A stretch of DNA of 64,000 bases from Pseudomonas sp. ML96 (lineage in GTDB: Bacteria > Pseudomonadota > Gammaproteobacteria > Pseudomonadales > Pseudomonadaceae), in assembly GCF_000761545.1 (NCBI RefSeq), contig NZ_JPMY01000006.1:62001-126000 (forward strand), given 5' to 3'. The stretch's first letter is position 1, and every line of letters begins with the position of its first letter. A program made the translations under genes and the position numbers. This document shows, in pieces, positions 1-8,297 of this stretch. The notes under the pieces are model-generated. The model did no database searches. It worked only from the letters and a program-made list of their open reading frames with translations, and had not been told where the DNA came from.

Positions 1-434
1 CTGGCGGTCTTGCCGACTTCCGCGGCGACGATCTGCAGGCGCTCCAGTTCGTCGACCGACTCGACGTTGAAGCAGTGCACGCCGACTTCGAGGGCGCGGC
101 GCATGTCGTCACGGGTCTTGCCGACACCGGAGAAGACGATCTTGGCGGCGTCGCCACCGGCGGCCAGCACGCGCTCCAGTTCACCACGCGAGACGATGTC
201 GAAGCCGGCGCCGAGGCGGGCCAGGACGTTCAGCACGCCGAGGTTGGAGTTGGCCTTGACCGCGAAGCAGACCAGATGCGGCATGCCGGCCAGAGCATCG
301 GCATAGGCGCGGAACTGCGCCTCGATGTGGGCGCGCGAGTAGACGTAGGTGGGCGTGCCGAAGCGTTCGGCGATGGCGGACAGGGCCACGCCTTCCGCGA
401 ACAGTTGCCCGTCGCGGCTGGTAAAGGCTTGCAT
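1..434 (-). CDS. lysA: Diaminopimelate decarboxylase, N-terminal part (cut by window edge)
   Basis: LysA makes L-lysine by PLP-dependent decarboxylation of meso-diaminopimelate, the last step of the pathway, in the cytoplasm. The visible 144 residues start at an ATG at 432-434 and run off the left edge. They begin MQAFTSRDGQLF and contain FAVKANSN near residue 60, whose lysine is the usual PLP Schiff-base residue of this fold-III family. The segment GGDAAKIVFSGVGKT is also typical. The lppL lipopeptide gene lies 9 bp upstream on the same strand, the usual Pseudomonas arrangement, so the two are probably co-transcribed. The product is clear, but the C-terminal two thirds cannot be seen. Confidence 0.95.
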   Translation of the reverse strand, partial: MQAFTSRDGQLFAEGVALSAIAERFGTPTYVYSRAHIEAQFRAYADALAGMPHLVCFAVKANSNLGVLNVLARLGAGFDIVSRGELERVLAAGGDAAKIVFSGVGKTRDDMRRALEVGVHCFNVESVDELERLQIVAAEVGKTA

Positions 435-443
435 GGAACCCCC

Positions 444-581
444 TTAGAGGAAGACGTCTTTGTCGCGTTTTTCCGAGGTCTTCTGGTCGTCCGGGTGATA
501 CAGCGGACCTTTCTGACCGCAGCCGGTGAGGGCGGCAGTGAGCACGGCGAGCGCGATGAAGGGCAGCAGCAGGCGCTTCAT
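444..581 (-). CDS. lppL: LptM/LppL-type small lipoprotein
   Basis: This 45-residue gene begins MKRLLLPFIALAVLTAALTG and continues with a lipobox cysteine followed by GQKGPLY. LTGC is a canonical lipobox, so the mature lipopeptide should start at Cys21 and be anchored in the outer membrane. The C-G-Q-K-G-P-L-Y start is the hallmark of the LptM (YifL) family, which in E. coli helps oxidative maturation of the LptD lipopolysaccharide translocon. In Pseudomonas the gene is called lppL and sits upstream of lysA, as here. The mature tail is short and charged (KTSEKRDKDVFL). Family assignment is firm; the LptD role is carried over from E. coli. Confidence 0.88.
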   Translation of the reverse strand: MKRLLLPFIALAVLTAALTGCGQKGPLYHPDDQKTSEKRDKDVFL

Positions 582-743
582 GGTGGAATCCTTTGCGAAA
601 ACGAGAATGGGTCGGAGTATACCGACCCCCTGTCGCCTTGCCTATGTACGCCCGGCGGGCCCGCCAGGACCGTCCGGCTGGCGTCTCGGGCTTGCCCGCA
701 GCAGGACGTTTGCGGCTAGCATGGCGGAAAAAACGGAGCCCCG

Positions 744-1796
744 ATGGACGCCCCCGCCACACTCGCCAGCTCGGTCTCGGTCGCCTACCTGCAGGGGCTG
801 CTGGACTATCTCGCCCGCCAGGGCTTCGCCAGCGAGGCGCTGCTGGCCAAGGTCCAGCTCAGCCCGAGCATCCTCGCCCAGCGCGACCAGCGTATCGCCG
901 TCAGCACCTATCTAGAGCTGCTCGGAGAGGGCGTGCGCCTGACCGGCGACAGCCATCTCGGCTTGCATCTGGGCGAGGCCATGCGCCCCGGCTACTACGG
1001 CGTGCTCGGCTACCTGATCATGAGCTGCGCGACCCTGGCCGATGCCCTGCACCGCCAGGCCCGCTACGCCGCGCTGGTGGGCAACCTGGGGCGTGTCGAT
1101 TTGGACGAGGAGCCGCCGCGCGAGGGGCTGGAGCCGCAGGTGGCGCATAGCTGGGAGCCGCTGGTGCTGGAGCAGCAGCGCCAGCACAGCGAGGAGACCC
1201 TGGCCGGCTGGCTGACGTTCGGTCGCTGGATCACCGGCCTGCAGATTCCACCCACCGAGGTGCGCTTCCAGCACGCGGCGCCGGCCGATACCGCGGAGCA
1301 TGAGCGCATCTTCGGCTGCCCGGTGTTGTTCGGTCAGGCCGACAACGCTTTGGTGTTCCCCAAGCGCCTGCTGGCCACGCCGCTGGGCCAGGCCGACGCA
1401 CAATTACGTCAGCTGCTCGATGCCCATGCCGACCGCCTGCTCGGCCAGCTCAACCAGGGGCACAGCGTGCTCGACCGCGCCCGTCGCGAGCTGGCGCGCC
1501 AGCTGCCGGAGCAGGGCGCTGACCTGGAACGCCTGGCGCAGACCCTCGACCTTAGCGCGCGCACCCTGCAGCGGCGCTTGCGCGAGGGCGGGCTATCGTT
1601 CAGCGAACTGCTCGACGAGACCCGCCAGCAGCTGGTGCTGCACTACCTGCGCGACCCGGCGCTGGAGCTGGCGGAGATCGCCTTCCTGGTCGGTTTCAGC
1701 GAAGCCGGTTCACTGGCCCGAGCCTTCCGCCGCTGGACCGGACAGAGCCCCGGCGCCTACCGACAAAGTCTGCTAGATTCCGCACCCCATTCCTGA
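744..1796 (+). CDS. AraC-family transcriptional regulator with arabinose-binding-like N domain
   Basis: A 350-residue cytoplasmic regulator. Residues about 15-205 look like the Arabinose_bd-type effector domain found in OruR/ArgR-like Pseudomonas AraC proteins (YLELLGEGVRLTGDSHLGLHLGEAM, RPGYYGVLGYLIMSCATLADAL). Residues about 245-345 hold the double helix-turn-helix (LDLSARTLQRRLREGG and IAFLVGFSEAGSLARAFRRW followed by TGQSPGAYR). It is divergent from lppL-lysA across 162 bp and ends 10 bp before cyaY, so it may be co-transcribed with frataxin. The effector and target genes cannot be read from sequence. The nearby lysA hints at nothing specific. Confidence 0.85.
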   Translation: MDAPATLASSVSVAYLQGLLDYLARQGFASEALLAKVQLSPSILAQRDQRIAVSTYLELLGEGVRLTGDSHLGLHLGEAMRPGYYGVLGYLIMSCATLADALHRQARYAALVGNLGRVDLDEEPPREGLEPQVAHSWEPLVLEQQRQHSEETLAGWLTFGRWITGLQIPPTEVRFQHAAPADTAEHERIFGCPVLFGQADNALVFPKRLLATPLGQADAQLRQLLDAHADRLLGQLNQGHSVLDRARRELARQLPEQGADLERLAQTLDLSARTLQRRLREGGLSFSELLDETRQQLVLHYLRDPALELAEIAFLVGFSEAGSLARAFRRWTGQSPGAYRQSLLDSAPHS

Positions 1797-1806
1797 GGAT
1801 GCTGTT

Positions 1807-2139
1807 ATGAGTTTGAGCGAAGCCCGTTTCCACGATCTGGTCGATGCCGCCCAGCAGGCCGTGGAAGACATTTTCGACGACAGCGATCTGGACCTCGATC
1901 TGGAGAACTCCGCCGGCGTGCTCACCGTGCGCTTCGAGAATGGCACCCAGGTGATTCTCAGCCGTCAGGAAGCGCTGCGCCAGCTGTGGGTCGCGGCCCG
2001 TTCCGGTGGTTTCCACTTCGACTACGACGAAGCCCAGGCGCTGTGGATCTGTGACACCAGCGACGAGCCGCTGGGCGAACTGTTGAACCGGGTGACCCGT
2101 GAGCAGGCCGGTGAAGACCTCGAGTTCGACGAGCTCTGA
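1807..2139 (+). CDS. cyaY: Frataxin-like iron-sulfur assembly protein CyaY
   Basis: CyaY is the bacterial frataxin. It binds iron on acidic ridge residues and tunes IscS-IscU iron-sulfur cluster assembly in the cytoplasm. The 110-residue protein begins MSLSEARFHDLVDAAQQ and has the acidic first helix (VEDIFDDSDLDLDLE). The sheet residues GVLTVRFENGTQVILSRQ and the motif QLWVAARSGGFHF match the conserved face that docks on IscS/IscU. Its length is normal for bacterial frataxins. The gene lies 10 bp after the AraC regulator and overlaps the next small gene by 41 bp. Confidence 0.96.
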   Translation: MSLSEARFHDLVDAAQQAVEDIFDDSDLDLDLENSAGVLTVRFENGTQVILSRQEALRQLWVAARSGGFHFDYDEAQALWICDTSDEPLGELLNRVTREQAGEDLEFDEL

Positions 2140-2314
2140 GGCCGTCGAGTCGCCCTGCCGCCGTCAGTGCTGCCTGAACGATCAGGACATCTGCCTGGGC
2201 TGCGGCCGCTCCCTGGCCGAGATCCTCGAGTGGGGCAAGGCGGACAACGGCCGACGCCGGCAGATCTGCCAGGCTGCGCAGGGGCGTCTGCAGGCCGCGC
2301 CGGGGCGTGCTTGA
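2099..2314 (+). CDS. DUF1289 cysteine-rich small protein
   Basis: A 71-residue protein that starts at a GTG inside the 3' end of cyaY, in another frame; a second GTG at 2111 is also possible. The core has four close cysteines (SPCRRQCCLNDQDICLGCGRS) and the sequence LAEILEWGKADNGRRRQICQ, which is the DUF1289 (PF06945) pattern C-x3-C-x5-9-C-x2-C. The cysteines suggest a metal or iron-sulfur site, but the biochemical function of the family is unknown. Overlap with frataxin implies translational coupling. A Rho-independent terminator follows about 60 bp later. Confidence 0.8.
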   Translation: MSRPVKTSSSTSSEAVESPCRRQCCLNDQDICLGCGRSLAEILEWGKADNGRRRQICQAAQGRLQAAPGRA

Positions 2315-2375
2315 CCGGGCGGTCTTGCTTATTGATGGGCTTGTGGTAGGGTCGGTCGAAGCTGACCAACCGATC

Positions 2376-2402
2376 AAAACCCCGCCTCCGGGCGGGGTTT
2401 TG
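2376..2402 (+). terminator. Rho-independent terminator after cyaY/DUF1289
   Basis: A perfect inverted repeat, AAAACCCCGCC paired with GGCGGGGTTTT around the short loop tccg, is followed by tg and ctttat. The A-tract on the 5' side makes it usable in both directions. It lies between the cyaY unit and the rnk start codon at 2435. It would end cyaY/DUF1289 transcription, or act as an attenuator in the rnk leader. Confidence 0.75.
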
Positions 2403-2434
2403 CTTTATCTGGCCCAAGGAGGAAGATCCACGCC

Positions 2435-2842
2435 ATGAGCAGCACCCCCGCAATCACCATCACCCGTCTCGACCTGCAGCGCCTGGAGCGCCTGCTCGAC
2501 AGCCTGGAGGACTTCGGCCCGACCGCCGAGGCACTGGAAAGGGAGCTGGCGCGCGCCCAGGTGGTGGGCCACGACGAGGTGCCTGCGGGGGTGGTGACCA
2601 TGAACTCGCGCGTGCATTGCCGCGAGGAAGGCAGTGGCAAGGACTGGCACCTGACCCTGGTGTTTCCAGAGGACGCCGGCGCCGACGGCAGCGTGTCGAT
2701 CCTGGCACCGGTGGGCTGTGCCCTGCTCGGCCTCTCCGTGGGCCAGCACATCGACTGGCCGGGCCCGGCCGGCAAGCCGCTCAAGCTGACCCTGCTGGAG
2801 GTCGAATACCAGCCCGAGGCGGCCGGCGCCTACCAGCGCTAA
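2435..2842 (+). CDS. rnk: Nucleoside diphosphate kinase regulator Rnk
   Basis: A 135-residue GreA/GreB-fold protein. The N-terminal coiled-coil region (residues 1-50, ITRLDLQRLERLLDSLEDFG) is shorter than in Gre factors. The C-terminal FKBP-like domain contains VVTMNSRVHCREEG, DWHLTLVFPEDA and SILAPVGCALLGLSVGQHIDW, the typical Rnk signature. Rnk binds RNA polymerase and in Pseudomonas influences nucleoside diphosphate kinase levels and alginate production, alongside AlgQ. The SD sequence AAGGAGG lies upstream of the ATG. Its TAA stop shares the tetranucleotide CTAA with the stop of the convergent gene at 2839-3069. Confidence 0.94.
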   Translation: MSSTPAITITRLDLQRLERLLDSLEDFGPTAEALERELARAQVVGHDEVPAGVVTMNSRVHCREEGSGKDWHLTLVFPEDAGADGSVSILAPVGCALLGLSVGQHIDWPGPAGKPLKLTLLEVEYQPEAAGAYQR

Positions 2843-3069
2843 GCCAGGAAGAAGCGCCGCGGCAGCGTCTGCGGCTCGCGGCAGGGCGGTGTGTCGCTGC
2901 CGCGCCGGAGTTGTTCATCCAGTTCCAGAGAGCGCGCGATGTTCTGATTGCATTCGATGGTGCGCGCCACGCCACCACCGGAGACCGGACCCTTGCCGGC
3001 TAGCGCGGGGCCGTTGATCAGCGCCAGTAGCAGCGAGAGGAACAGCGCGCGTGGAGTGGAGAGCTGCAT
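2839..3069 (-). CDS. Small exported protein of unknown function
   Basis: A 76-residue protein. Residues 1-24 (MQLSTPRALFLSLLLALINGPALA) form a clear Sec signal peptide ending ALA. The mature part is about 52 residues and has two cysteines (IECNQ, PPCRE) that could form one disulfide. I do not recognise the family. It starts 2 bp after the stop of the upstream small membrane protein at 3072-3260, so the pair looks like one operon. The gene converges on rnk with overlapping stops. The coherent signal peptide and tight spacing support a real gene. Confidence 0.65.
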   Translation of the reverse strand: MQLSTPRALFLSLLLALINGPALAGKGPVSGGGVARTIECNQNIARSLELDEQLRRGSDTPPCREPQTLPRRFFLA

Positions 3070-3071
3070 GG

Positions 3072-3260
3072 CTAGCCTCCCACCCGGATGGCGCCGAGCA
3101 GGTTTTGCAGGGTTTGCGCAAGGTTCGCCGAGCTATGCGACTGCAGGTCCAGATCGACACTGCTCAGGCCCAGGGCGAGCACAATGCTGGCGACGATGGC
3201 GAACAGGCCGAGGCCGGCGAGAGCGCCGCTGTCTGCGTGTCTGCGAAGGAGTCTGGCCAT
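3072..3260 (-). CDS. Small single-pass membrane protein of unknown function
   Basis: A 62-residue protein with one hydrophobic segment at residues 14-34 (ALAGLGLFAIVASIVLALGLS). A positively charged N-terminus (MARLLRRHADSG) predicts an inside N-terminus. The periplasmic tail contains SSANLAQTLQNLLGAIRV, which could form an amphipathic helix. No family is recognised. It is the first gene of a two-gene unit with the exported protein at 2839-3069 and is divergent from the lipase gene across 185 bp. A real gene is likely from context, but there is no functional clue. Confidence 0.6.
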   Translation of the reverse strand: MARLLRRHADSGALAGLGLFAIVASIVLALGLSSVDLDLQSHSSANLAQTLQNLLGAIRVGG

Positions 3261-3445
3261 GTCGCTCTGCCTGGGTGTTTGCTGGTGTGGCGCCAGCTTC
3301 GCTCAGGCAGAATCGATTGAATAATGGTCCTTCTTCGTATCAAGTATCAGTGAAATTGATTGTTTGGCGGCCGGGGTGAACTCCACCGGCGTCACTCAGT
3401 CACTGGACTAGAGTGTCTTAACCAACGCCGGCAAGGAGGCCGAAC

Positions 3446-4249
3446 ATGTCCAGCCTGCCCCTGTATTTCCCCGAGCACTTTTCCCTGGACCGCGCGCTGC
3501 TCTGCGCGCAGTTGGTCGACCAGGCGTATATGCAGTATCGCCAGTGGCAGACTCAGGATCGCCCGCGCCGCCCTCAGGACTTCGTCTGGACGCCGCCGAG
3601 CCTGCCGGGCTGGCGCTTCTCCCAGCCGATCTGGAGCATCCTCAGCGACCTGCACTTCATCAACGAGTCCGAGCCCTTCGGCTTCGCCGCGGCCAACGAC
3701 CAGGGCGAGACTTACCTGGTGCTGCGCGGCACCGAGTCGGCCCAGGACTGGCTCGATGACCTCGACGCCGAACAGGCGCCCTGGCCTTGGGCGGAAGGTG
3801 CGCAGGGCCATGTGCATGCCGGCTTCCTCAAGCTCTACACCTCGCTGCGTGATCTGGCGCTGGCGGCGCTGGACAGCCTGCAGCCGACCGGCCCGCTGTG
3901 GGTCTGCGGGCACAGCCTGGGTTGTGCGCTGTCCAGCATGGCGGTGCTCGACCTGCGCGAGCGTTGGCCGGATCAGGCGCTGGAGCACTACAACTTCGCC
4001 AGCCCGCGCCTGGCCGCCCCGGATTTCGCCGCTGCCTACAACGCCCTCGGCGTCACCACCTTCCGCGTGGCCAACGACAGCGACCTAGTGACCGAGGTGC
4101 CGGCAGCAGCCGTCGACGGTCTGCTCTATCAGCACCTGGGCCTGGCCGTGAGCTTCACCGCCAGTTACGCCGGGGTGGAGGCCAATCACAGCCTCGAAGG
4201 CAGCTACCTGTACGCCCTGGAGCATCCGCGGGCGCCGATGAGCTCCTGA
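3446..4249 (+). CDS. Lipase family (class 3) alpha/beta hydrolase
   Basis: A 267-residue hydrolase with the hallmarks of Lipase_3 (PF01764). It has the strand and oxyanion-hole motif YLVLRGTESAQDWLDDL near residues 90-107, the nucleophile elbow GHSLG near residue 152, the aspartate in NDSDLVTEVP near residue 210, and the histidine in EANHSLEGSY near residue 246. No signal peptide is visible, so it is probably cytoplasmic, unlike secreted lipases. The SD AAGGAGG precedes the ATG. It faces cyaA with only an 18-bp gap between their 3' ends. Substrate is unknown; lipid or ester hydrolysis follows from the family. Confidence 0.85.
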   Translation: MSSLPLYFPEHFSLDRALLCAQLVDQAYMQYRQWQTQDRPRRPQDFVWTPPSLPGWRFSQPIWSILSDLHFINESEPFGFAAANDQGETYLVLRGTESAQDWLDDLDAEQAPWPWAEGAQGHVHAGFLKLYTSLRDLALAALDSLQPTGPLWVCGHSLGCALSSMAVLDLRERWPDQALEHYNFASPRLAAPDFAAAYNALGVTTFRVANDSDLVTEVPAAAVDGLLYQHLGLAVSFTASYAGVEANHSLEGSYLYALEHPRAPMSS

Positions 4250-4267
4250 GTTGGGGCTGTCCGGGTA

Positions 4268-7132
4268 TCAGGCGCTCTGCAGGGCGCTGTTCAGCGCACC
4301 TTCCAGCTCGGCCTTGTAGCGCAGGTAGTGGATGGTCTGCGCCTGTCCGTCGCCGAGGATGCGCGACAGGTCCAGGTCGGTGATGTAGCAGGGGTAGCGC
4401 TCGGCGCCGCGGCGTTGCGCCAGGATGTGCCGGGCCACCGCGCCGAACAGCTCGGCGCCGTACTCCAGCTCGGAAAACTCACGGTGGTTGCAGTACAGGG
4501 TGACATGCACCCGCTCGCCCTCGGCCGGTTCGACGATGGCCTGCACGTCGTAGAAGGAATGGGCCACCGGTGCCTGCGGCGGTGCGCGGCGCTCGAGCTG
4601 CTTGGCACGCTGTGGCGGCGGGGGCAGTACTTCGTAATACAGCACGTCGAGGGCCGCTGGCGGCTGCGGGCTGTCCAGCGGCAGCAGGGCGTTGCGCCGG
4701 TACAGCAGCGACTGCAGGAAGCGCTGCAGCGGCGTCAGCAGGCTCTGTTCGTCGCGGAACGGCAGGCGCTGGCGCCACAGGGCGTTGTATTCGTCGAGCA
4801 CCGTCAGCTCGGCCAAAGCGCCGTCGACCCGGTAGAACACCTGGATGCACTGCGGCCGCCCCTGCGGCAGGATCAGCGCCAGGTCCTCGCCCTCCAGGGC
4901 GAAGCGGTCCAGGTGCAGCGGGCTGTAGGACGGCTGCTCCTCGCCCAGGTGCTCGACCAGGCTCGGCAGGTCGAGCAGCGCGGCATGGCTGACCTGGCCG
5001 GGCTGCAACTCGAGCACGTGGTAATGCTGCTGGATCTGCAGCAGGTAGCGACTGTTGTTGCTGCCGGTGAGGCTGCGCAGGGCCTCGCGGAACAGTTCCT
5101 CGACCCGCTGGGCGATGGCCTGGGCGCGGTTGCGGCAGAAGCAGCGCACCTGCAGGTTGGGCAGGCGGCCGCTGGCCGGCAGGGCGTTGAGGTAGTCGCG
5201 CAGGCAGTCGAGCAGGGCGCTGGGGCCGTCGTAGCGGCTTACCATCAGCTCGTTCCAGCTGTTCAGGCTGATCTGGTCGAGGGTCAGCACCAGGTTTTCG
5301 CGCACGCCGGAGTAGCCCAGCGAGTCGGTGCGCCCGGTGGTCAGGTGCACGTTGAGCTGGCTGTGCGCCTTGAGCGGATCGATGCCGACGTTGACCACCA
5401 GCAGCACTTCGGCCGGCTCGGCAGCGTGCAGCAGGGCGTCTTCGGACACCGGCGGCAATGGCAGCGGCACCGTCTGCTGCAGGCTGCCGAGCAGGCTGGA
5501 CAGTTCGAACTCGGTGAGGTCGCTGCTGCCCGGGTGCAGTGAGAGTCGGGTGCTGGGGTCGATCACGCCGTTGCGGTGGCACCAGGCGAGCAGTTCGATC
5601 AGCTGGCGCGCGCGCTTGAGCGGGGCGAAGTCCGGCCACTCGCGGCCATTCAGGCTGCCCTGGTAGAGCGCCCACTGGGTCTCGCCCTCGGCCTCCTGGC
5701 TGGCACTCTGCACCAGGGTCAGCGTGTCTTCGGCCAGGTCCGGGGCGATGCCCGGGTTGATGAATTCGATCTTGCCGGCCTTGCGCTCGAAGGCGGCGTA
5801 CAGGCGCCGGCCGAGCACGCCGAGGTCGCGGCTGTTGAGCGGGATGGCGGTCTGCTCGCTACGGGCGAACTGCGACAGGAAGCGGTAGCTGTAGGTCAGC
5901 TCGTTGACCAGCGCACGGCGTTCGGCGCCGACCTGGCGCACTTTCCACTGGCTGCGGCTGTCGAGCATGGCCAGCTCGCGCGGGCTCCACTTCCACTCAC
6001 CGGTCAGGCGCTCGAACAGCAGGCGCTGCCAGCTCTTGGCGCGCTGGCGCGACGGCACGCTGAGCTTCTTGCCGATTTTCAGATACAGGCAGCGGCGGAT
6101 CAGCTCCAGGCGCTCCAGTTCGCCGCGCTCGGTGAGGTATTCCTCCAGGCGGCGGTACACCACGATGTAGGGGTCGAGCTCGTCCAGCTCCAGGCGGCCC
6201 TCGTACATCGCCTGCTTGAAGCGCAGGCTCAGGCACTCCACCCGCGGGTGCTCGCTGGCGTAGACCTCGGTGAGCAGCAGCTTGAGCACTGACTTGTAGG
6301 GCGAGTCGATGCCCTTGAACAGCTGCCACATGCCGGCGCCGATGAATTCGCCCGGCGGGATGCGCGCCAGGTGGCCGAGGTCGAGCACTTCCTCCTCGCG
6401 GACGAAGCGCTTGCTCAGCAGGGCGTGGGTATAGGTGCGGTAGTTGGCTTCTTCATACACCGGCACCAGCCACCACAGCGGCGTGCGTCCGCCGAGCCAG
6501 ATGGCGGTGCGGTAGAACTCGTCGAGTAGCAGATAGTGCTGGGTGGTGCCGCAGTCGTCGGAGGTCAGCTGCGCCTCGCGGTCGCCCAGGGTGTAGCGCG
6601 CCGGGTCGATCAGGAAGCAGTGCGCCTCGGCGCCCTGGGTCGCGGCCCAGGCCTCCAGTAGGTCGCATTTCTTGCGCAGCTCGGCCAGGGCGCGCGCGTC
6701 CAGGTGCGGGTCATGGCACACCCACAGGTCCATGTCGCTCTGCTCGGCTTGCGCCACGGTGCCCAGGCTGCCCATCAGGAACAGGCCGTGGATCGGCGTC
6801 GGCGGCTTGCTGCCCAGGCCGGTGCCGCGACGGGCCTTGTAGGCGAAGGAGCGGGTCAGGCGCTGGGCCTCGGCCAGGGTGTCGTCGTCCGGCTCGTAGC
6901 CGGACAGCCCGGCCGGGGTGCCTGCCGAGACATAGCCCGGCAGCAGCGGATGGTTCACATGGAACAGCAGCGGCAGCAACTTGAGCACCAGTTGCTGGCG
7001 CGTCGACAGCCCCTGCATGGCGCGCCCCAGGCGCCCGCTGTTGACCTTGAGAAAGCGCGCGCGCAGTTGCGCCAGGACCTTGCGGTCGATGCCGTCATTG
7101 ATGTCCGGGCGGATTTCCTGGAGGCGCGTCAT
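4268..7132 (-). CDS. cyaA: Class I adenylate cyclase CyaA
   Basis: CyaA makes 3',5'-cyclic AMP from ATP. In Pseudomonas this feeds Vfr-dependent regulation together with CyaB. The 954-residue protein is a full-length class I enzyme. The N-terminal nucleotidyl-transferase part holds FLMGSLGTVAQAEQSDMDLW, with the catalytic SDxD pair, followed by VCHDPHLD near residue 135. The long C-terminal part is the regulatory region, ending YLRYKAELEGALNSALQSA. The first residues MTRLQEIRPDINDGIDRKVL match the usual start. It stands alone on the minus strand, with 137 bp to the next upstream gene. Confidence 0.96.
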   Translation of the reverse strand: MTRLQEIRPDINDGIDRKVLAQLRARFLKVNSGRLGRAMQGLSTRQQLVLKLLPLLFHVNHPLLPGYVSAGTPAGLSGYEPDDDTLAEAQRLTRSFAYKARRGTGLGSKPPTPIHGLFLMGSLGTVAQAEQSDMDLWVCHDPHLDARALAELRKKCDLLEAWAATQGAEAHCFLIDPARYTLGDREAQLTSDDCGTTQHYLLLDEFYRTAIWLGGRTPLWWLVPVYEEANYRTYTHALLSKRFVREEEVLDLGHLARIPPGEFIGAGMWQLFKGIDSPYKSVLKLLLTEVYASEHPRVECLSLRFKQAMYEGRLELDELDPYIVVYRRLEEYLTERGELERLELIRRCLYLKIGKKLSVPSRQRAKSWQRLLFERLTGEWKWSPRELAMLDSRSQWKVRQVGAERRALVNELTYSYRFLSQFARSEQTAIPLNSRDLGVLGRRLYAAFERKAGKIEFINPGIAPDLAEDTLTLVQSASQEAEGETQWALYQGSLNGREWPDFAPLKRARQLIELLAWCHRNGVIDPSTRLSLHPGSSDLTEFELSSLLGSLQQTVPLPLPPVSEDALLHAAEPAEVLLVVNVGIDPLKAHSQLNVHLTTGRTDSLGYSGVRENLVLTLDQISLNSWNELMVSRYDGPSALLDCLRDYLNALPASGRLPNLQVRCFCRNRAQAIAQRVEELFREALRSLTGSNNSRYLLQIQQHYHVLELQPGQVSHAALLDLPSLVEHLGEEQPSYSPLHLDRFALEGEDLALILPQGRPQCIQVFYRVDGALAELTVLDEYNALWRQRLPFRDEQSLLTPLQRFLQSLLYRRNALLPLDSPQPPAALDVLYYEVLPPPPQRAKQLERRAPPQAPVAHSFYDVQAIVEPAEGERVHVTLYCNHREFSELEYGAELFGAVARHILAQRRGAERYPCYITDLDLSRILGDGQAQTIHYLRYKAELEGALNSALQSA

Positions 7133-7269
7133 GTACTGCTCGGGGCGATGGTGGCAGCAAGACTACCAGCGCCGAGGGGCGCCTGGCAGCCATCTCTGCC
7201 CAGTGTATCGGCGGCGCGCACCGTTGCTGCAGGGGCAGGGTGACGGCTGCCGCCCCGGGTATCGGTGAT

Positions 7270-7512
7270 TCAGGCTTTTTGCCCGGCCAGGATGATCAGC
7301 AGCGCCTGGGCGTGCTCGGCGGCGTCCAGCCCCAGACTGGTCAGGTAGCCGCCGTCCGCCTGGGTCACCAGGCCCTTCTGGTGCAGGCGGGTGATGGCGT
7401 GCTGGGCACGAGACGAGGCGTTGTTGTGCACCTTCAGGCCTTCCTGGTGGTTGTCCAGGTTGTACAGGGCGAGGATTTCCAGTTCGGCGATCATTTCGGG
7501 GGTGTAGGCCAT
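7270..7512 (-). CDS. TIGR02647-family small helix-turn-helix-like protein
   Basis: An 80-residue protein beginning MAYTPEMIAELEILALYNLD and containing EGLKVHNNASSRAQHAITRL followed by HQKGLVTQADGGYLTSLGLD. This matches the conserved gammaproteobacterial family TIGR02647, described as a probable DNA-binding protein from its winged-helix-like pattern. The ATG at 7510-7512 was chosen over longer readings because the family starts MAYTPE and an AAGGAAA sequence lies upstream. It is 26 bp downstream of the periplasmic binding-protein gene. The target is unknown. Confidence 0.82.
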   Translation of the reverse strand: MAYTPEMIAELEILALYNLDNHQEGLKVHNNASSRAQHAITRLHQKGLVTQADGGYLTSLGLDAAEHAQALLIILAGQKA

Positions 7513-7538
7513 GGTGGTTTCCTTGTTGTTGTCGACTG

Positions 7539-8297
7539 TCAGTGTAGGAGGCCATTCCAGCGCTGGATGATCTGTTCGTAGCCGCCGTCGCGATGCAGGC
7601 TGCGCATGCCACTGTCGTAGCGCTGCATCAGCTGCAGGGCCTGCGGGTGATAGCGCGAGAAGCTGATGAACAGCTGCGGCTGGTGCAGGGTGGCGACCGG
7701 GGCGAAGGCGCCGGCCAGCTCCGGATGCTCGACGAATAGCGCGTTGGCGATGCCGCGGTAGGCGGCGGTGTACTCCACGCGACCGTGGGCCAGCATGCGG
7801 AAACCGTTGAGGTCGCGGCGCACCGGCACGCGCTCGACGCCCGCCAGGCTGTCGAAGGCGGTGCCGTACTCGTAGCCGATGGTCACCGCGACCCGCCGGC
7901 CGACCAGCTGTTGCAGGTCGGCGAGCGGGCGGGCGTCGGCGGTGCGTGCCCAGAGCAGGATGTCGTCGCTGAACAGCGGCTCTTCGGGCAGGCGGTATTC
8001 GGTGGCGATGCTGGCGTCCGGCGAGGTGTTGAAGCAGGCCGCGAGCTGGCCGGTGCGGGTCAGCTCCATGCAGCGCGAGTAGGGGTAGGGCACCAGCTCG
8101 ATGCGCGTGTCGCTGGCGGCGAAGGCCGCACGCACCAGGTCGACGGACATGCCGCGCATCTCGCCGTCGCGCAGGGCGGTGAAGGGATACCAGTCGTCCT
8201 CGGCGCCGATGCGGAATACCTCGTCCGCCCGCGCCACGGGGACGAGCAACAGGACCAGCAGAGTGATGAGGTAGCGCCGCAACACGCGCGAGGTCAT
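7539..8297 (-). CDS. Periplasmic solute-binding protein (SBP_bac_3 family)
   Basis: A 252-residue protein from the ATG at 8295-8297, chosen because AAAGGG lies 9 bp upstream and a signal peptide follows directly (RRYLITLLVLLLVPVARA, cleavage before DEVFRIG). The mature part has the amino-acid-binding fold: RIGAEDDWYPFTALRDGEMRG, MSVDLVRAAF and VAVTIGYEYGTAF. No ABC permease or ATPase is adjacent. Lone proteins of this kind in Pseudomonas are often orphan binding proteins or sensory modules, so the ligand and role remain open. The TIGR02647 gene follows on the same strand. Confidence 0.8.
   Translation of the reverse strand: MTSRVLRRYLITLLVLLLVPVARADEVFRIGAEDDWYPFTALRDGEMRGMSVDLVRAAFAASDTRIELVPYPYSRCMELTRTGQLAACFNTSPDASIATEYRLPEEPLFSDDILLWARTADARPLADLQQLVGRRVAVTIGYEYGTAFDSLAGVERVPVRRDLNGFRMLAHGRVEYTAAYRGIANALFVEHPELAGAFAPVATLHQPQLFISFSRYHPQALQLMQRYDSGMRSLHRDGGYEQIIQRWNGLLH

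Noticed and set aside
3378..3404. GAACTC followed after 16 bp by TCACT, resembling an AlgU/RpoE promoter before the lipase gene
   Set aside because: The -35 part is close, but the -10 part deviates too much from TCTGA to support a call.
4328..5542. A 404-codon open frame on the plus strand inside cyaA
   Set aside because: It is antisense to a full-length conserved enzyme and has the Gln/Val/Ala/Gly-heavy composition typical of complementary frames in GC-rich coding DNA.
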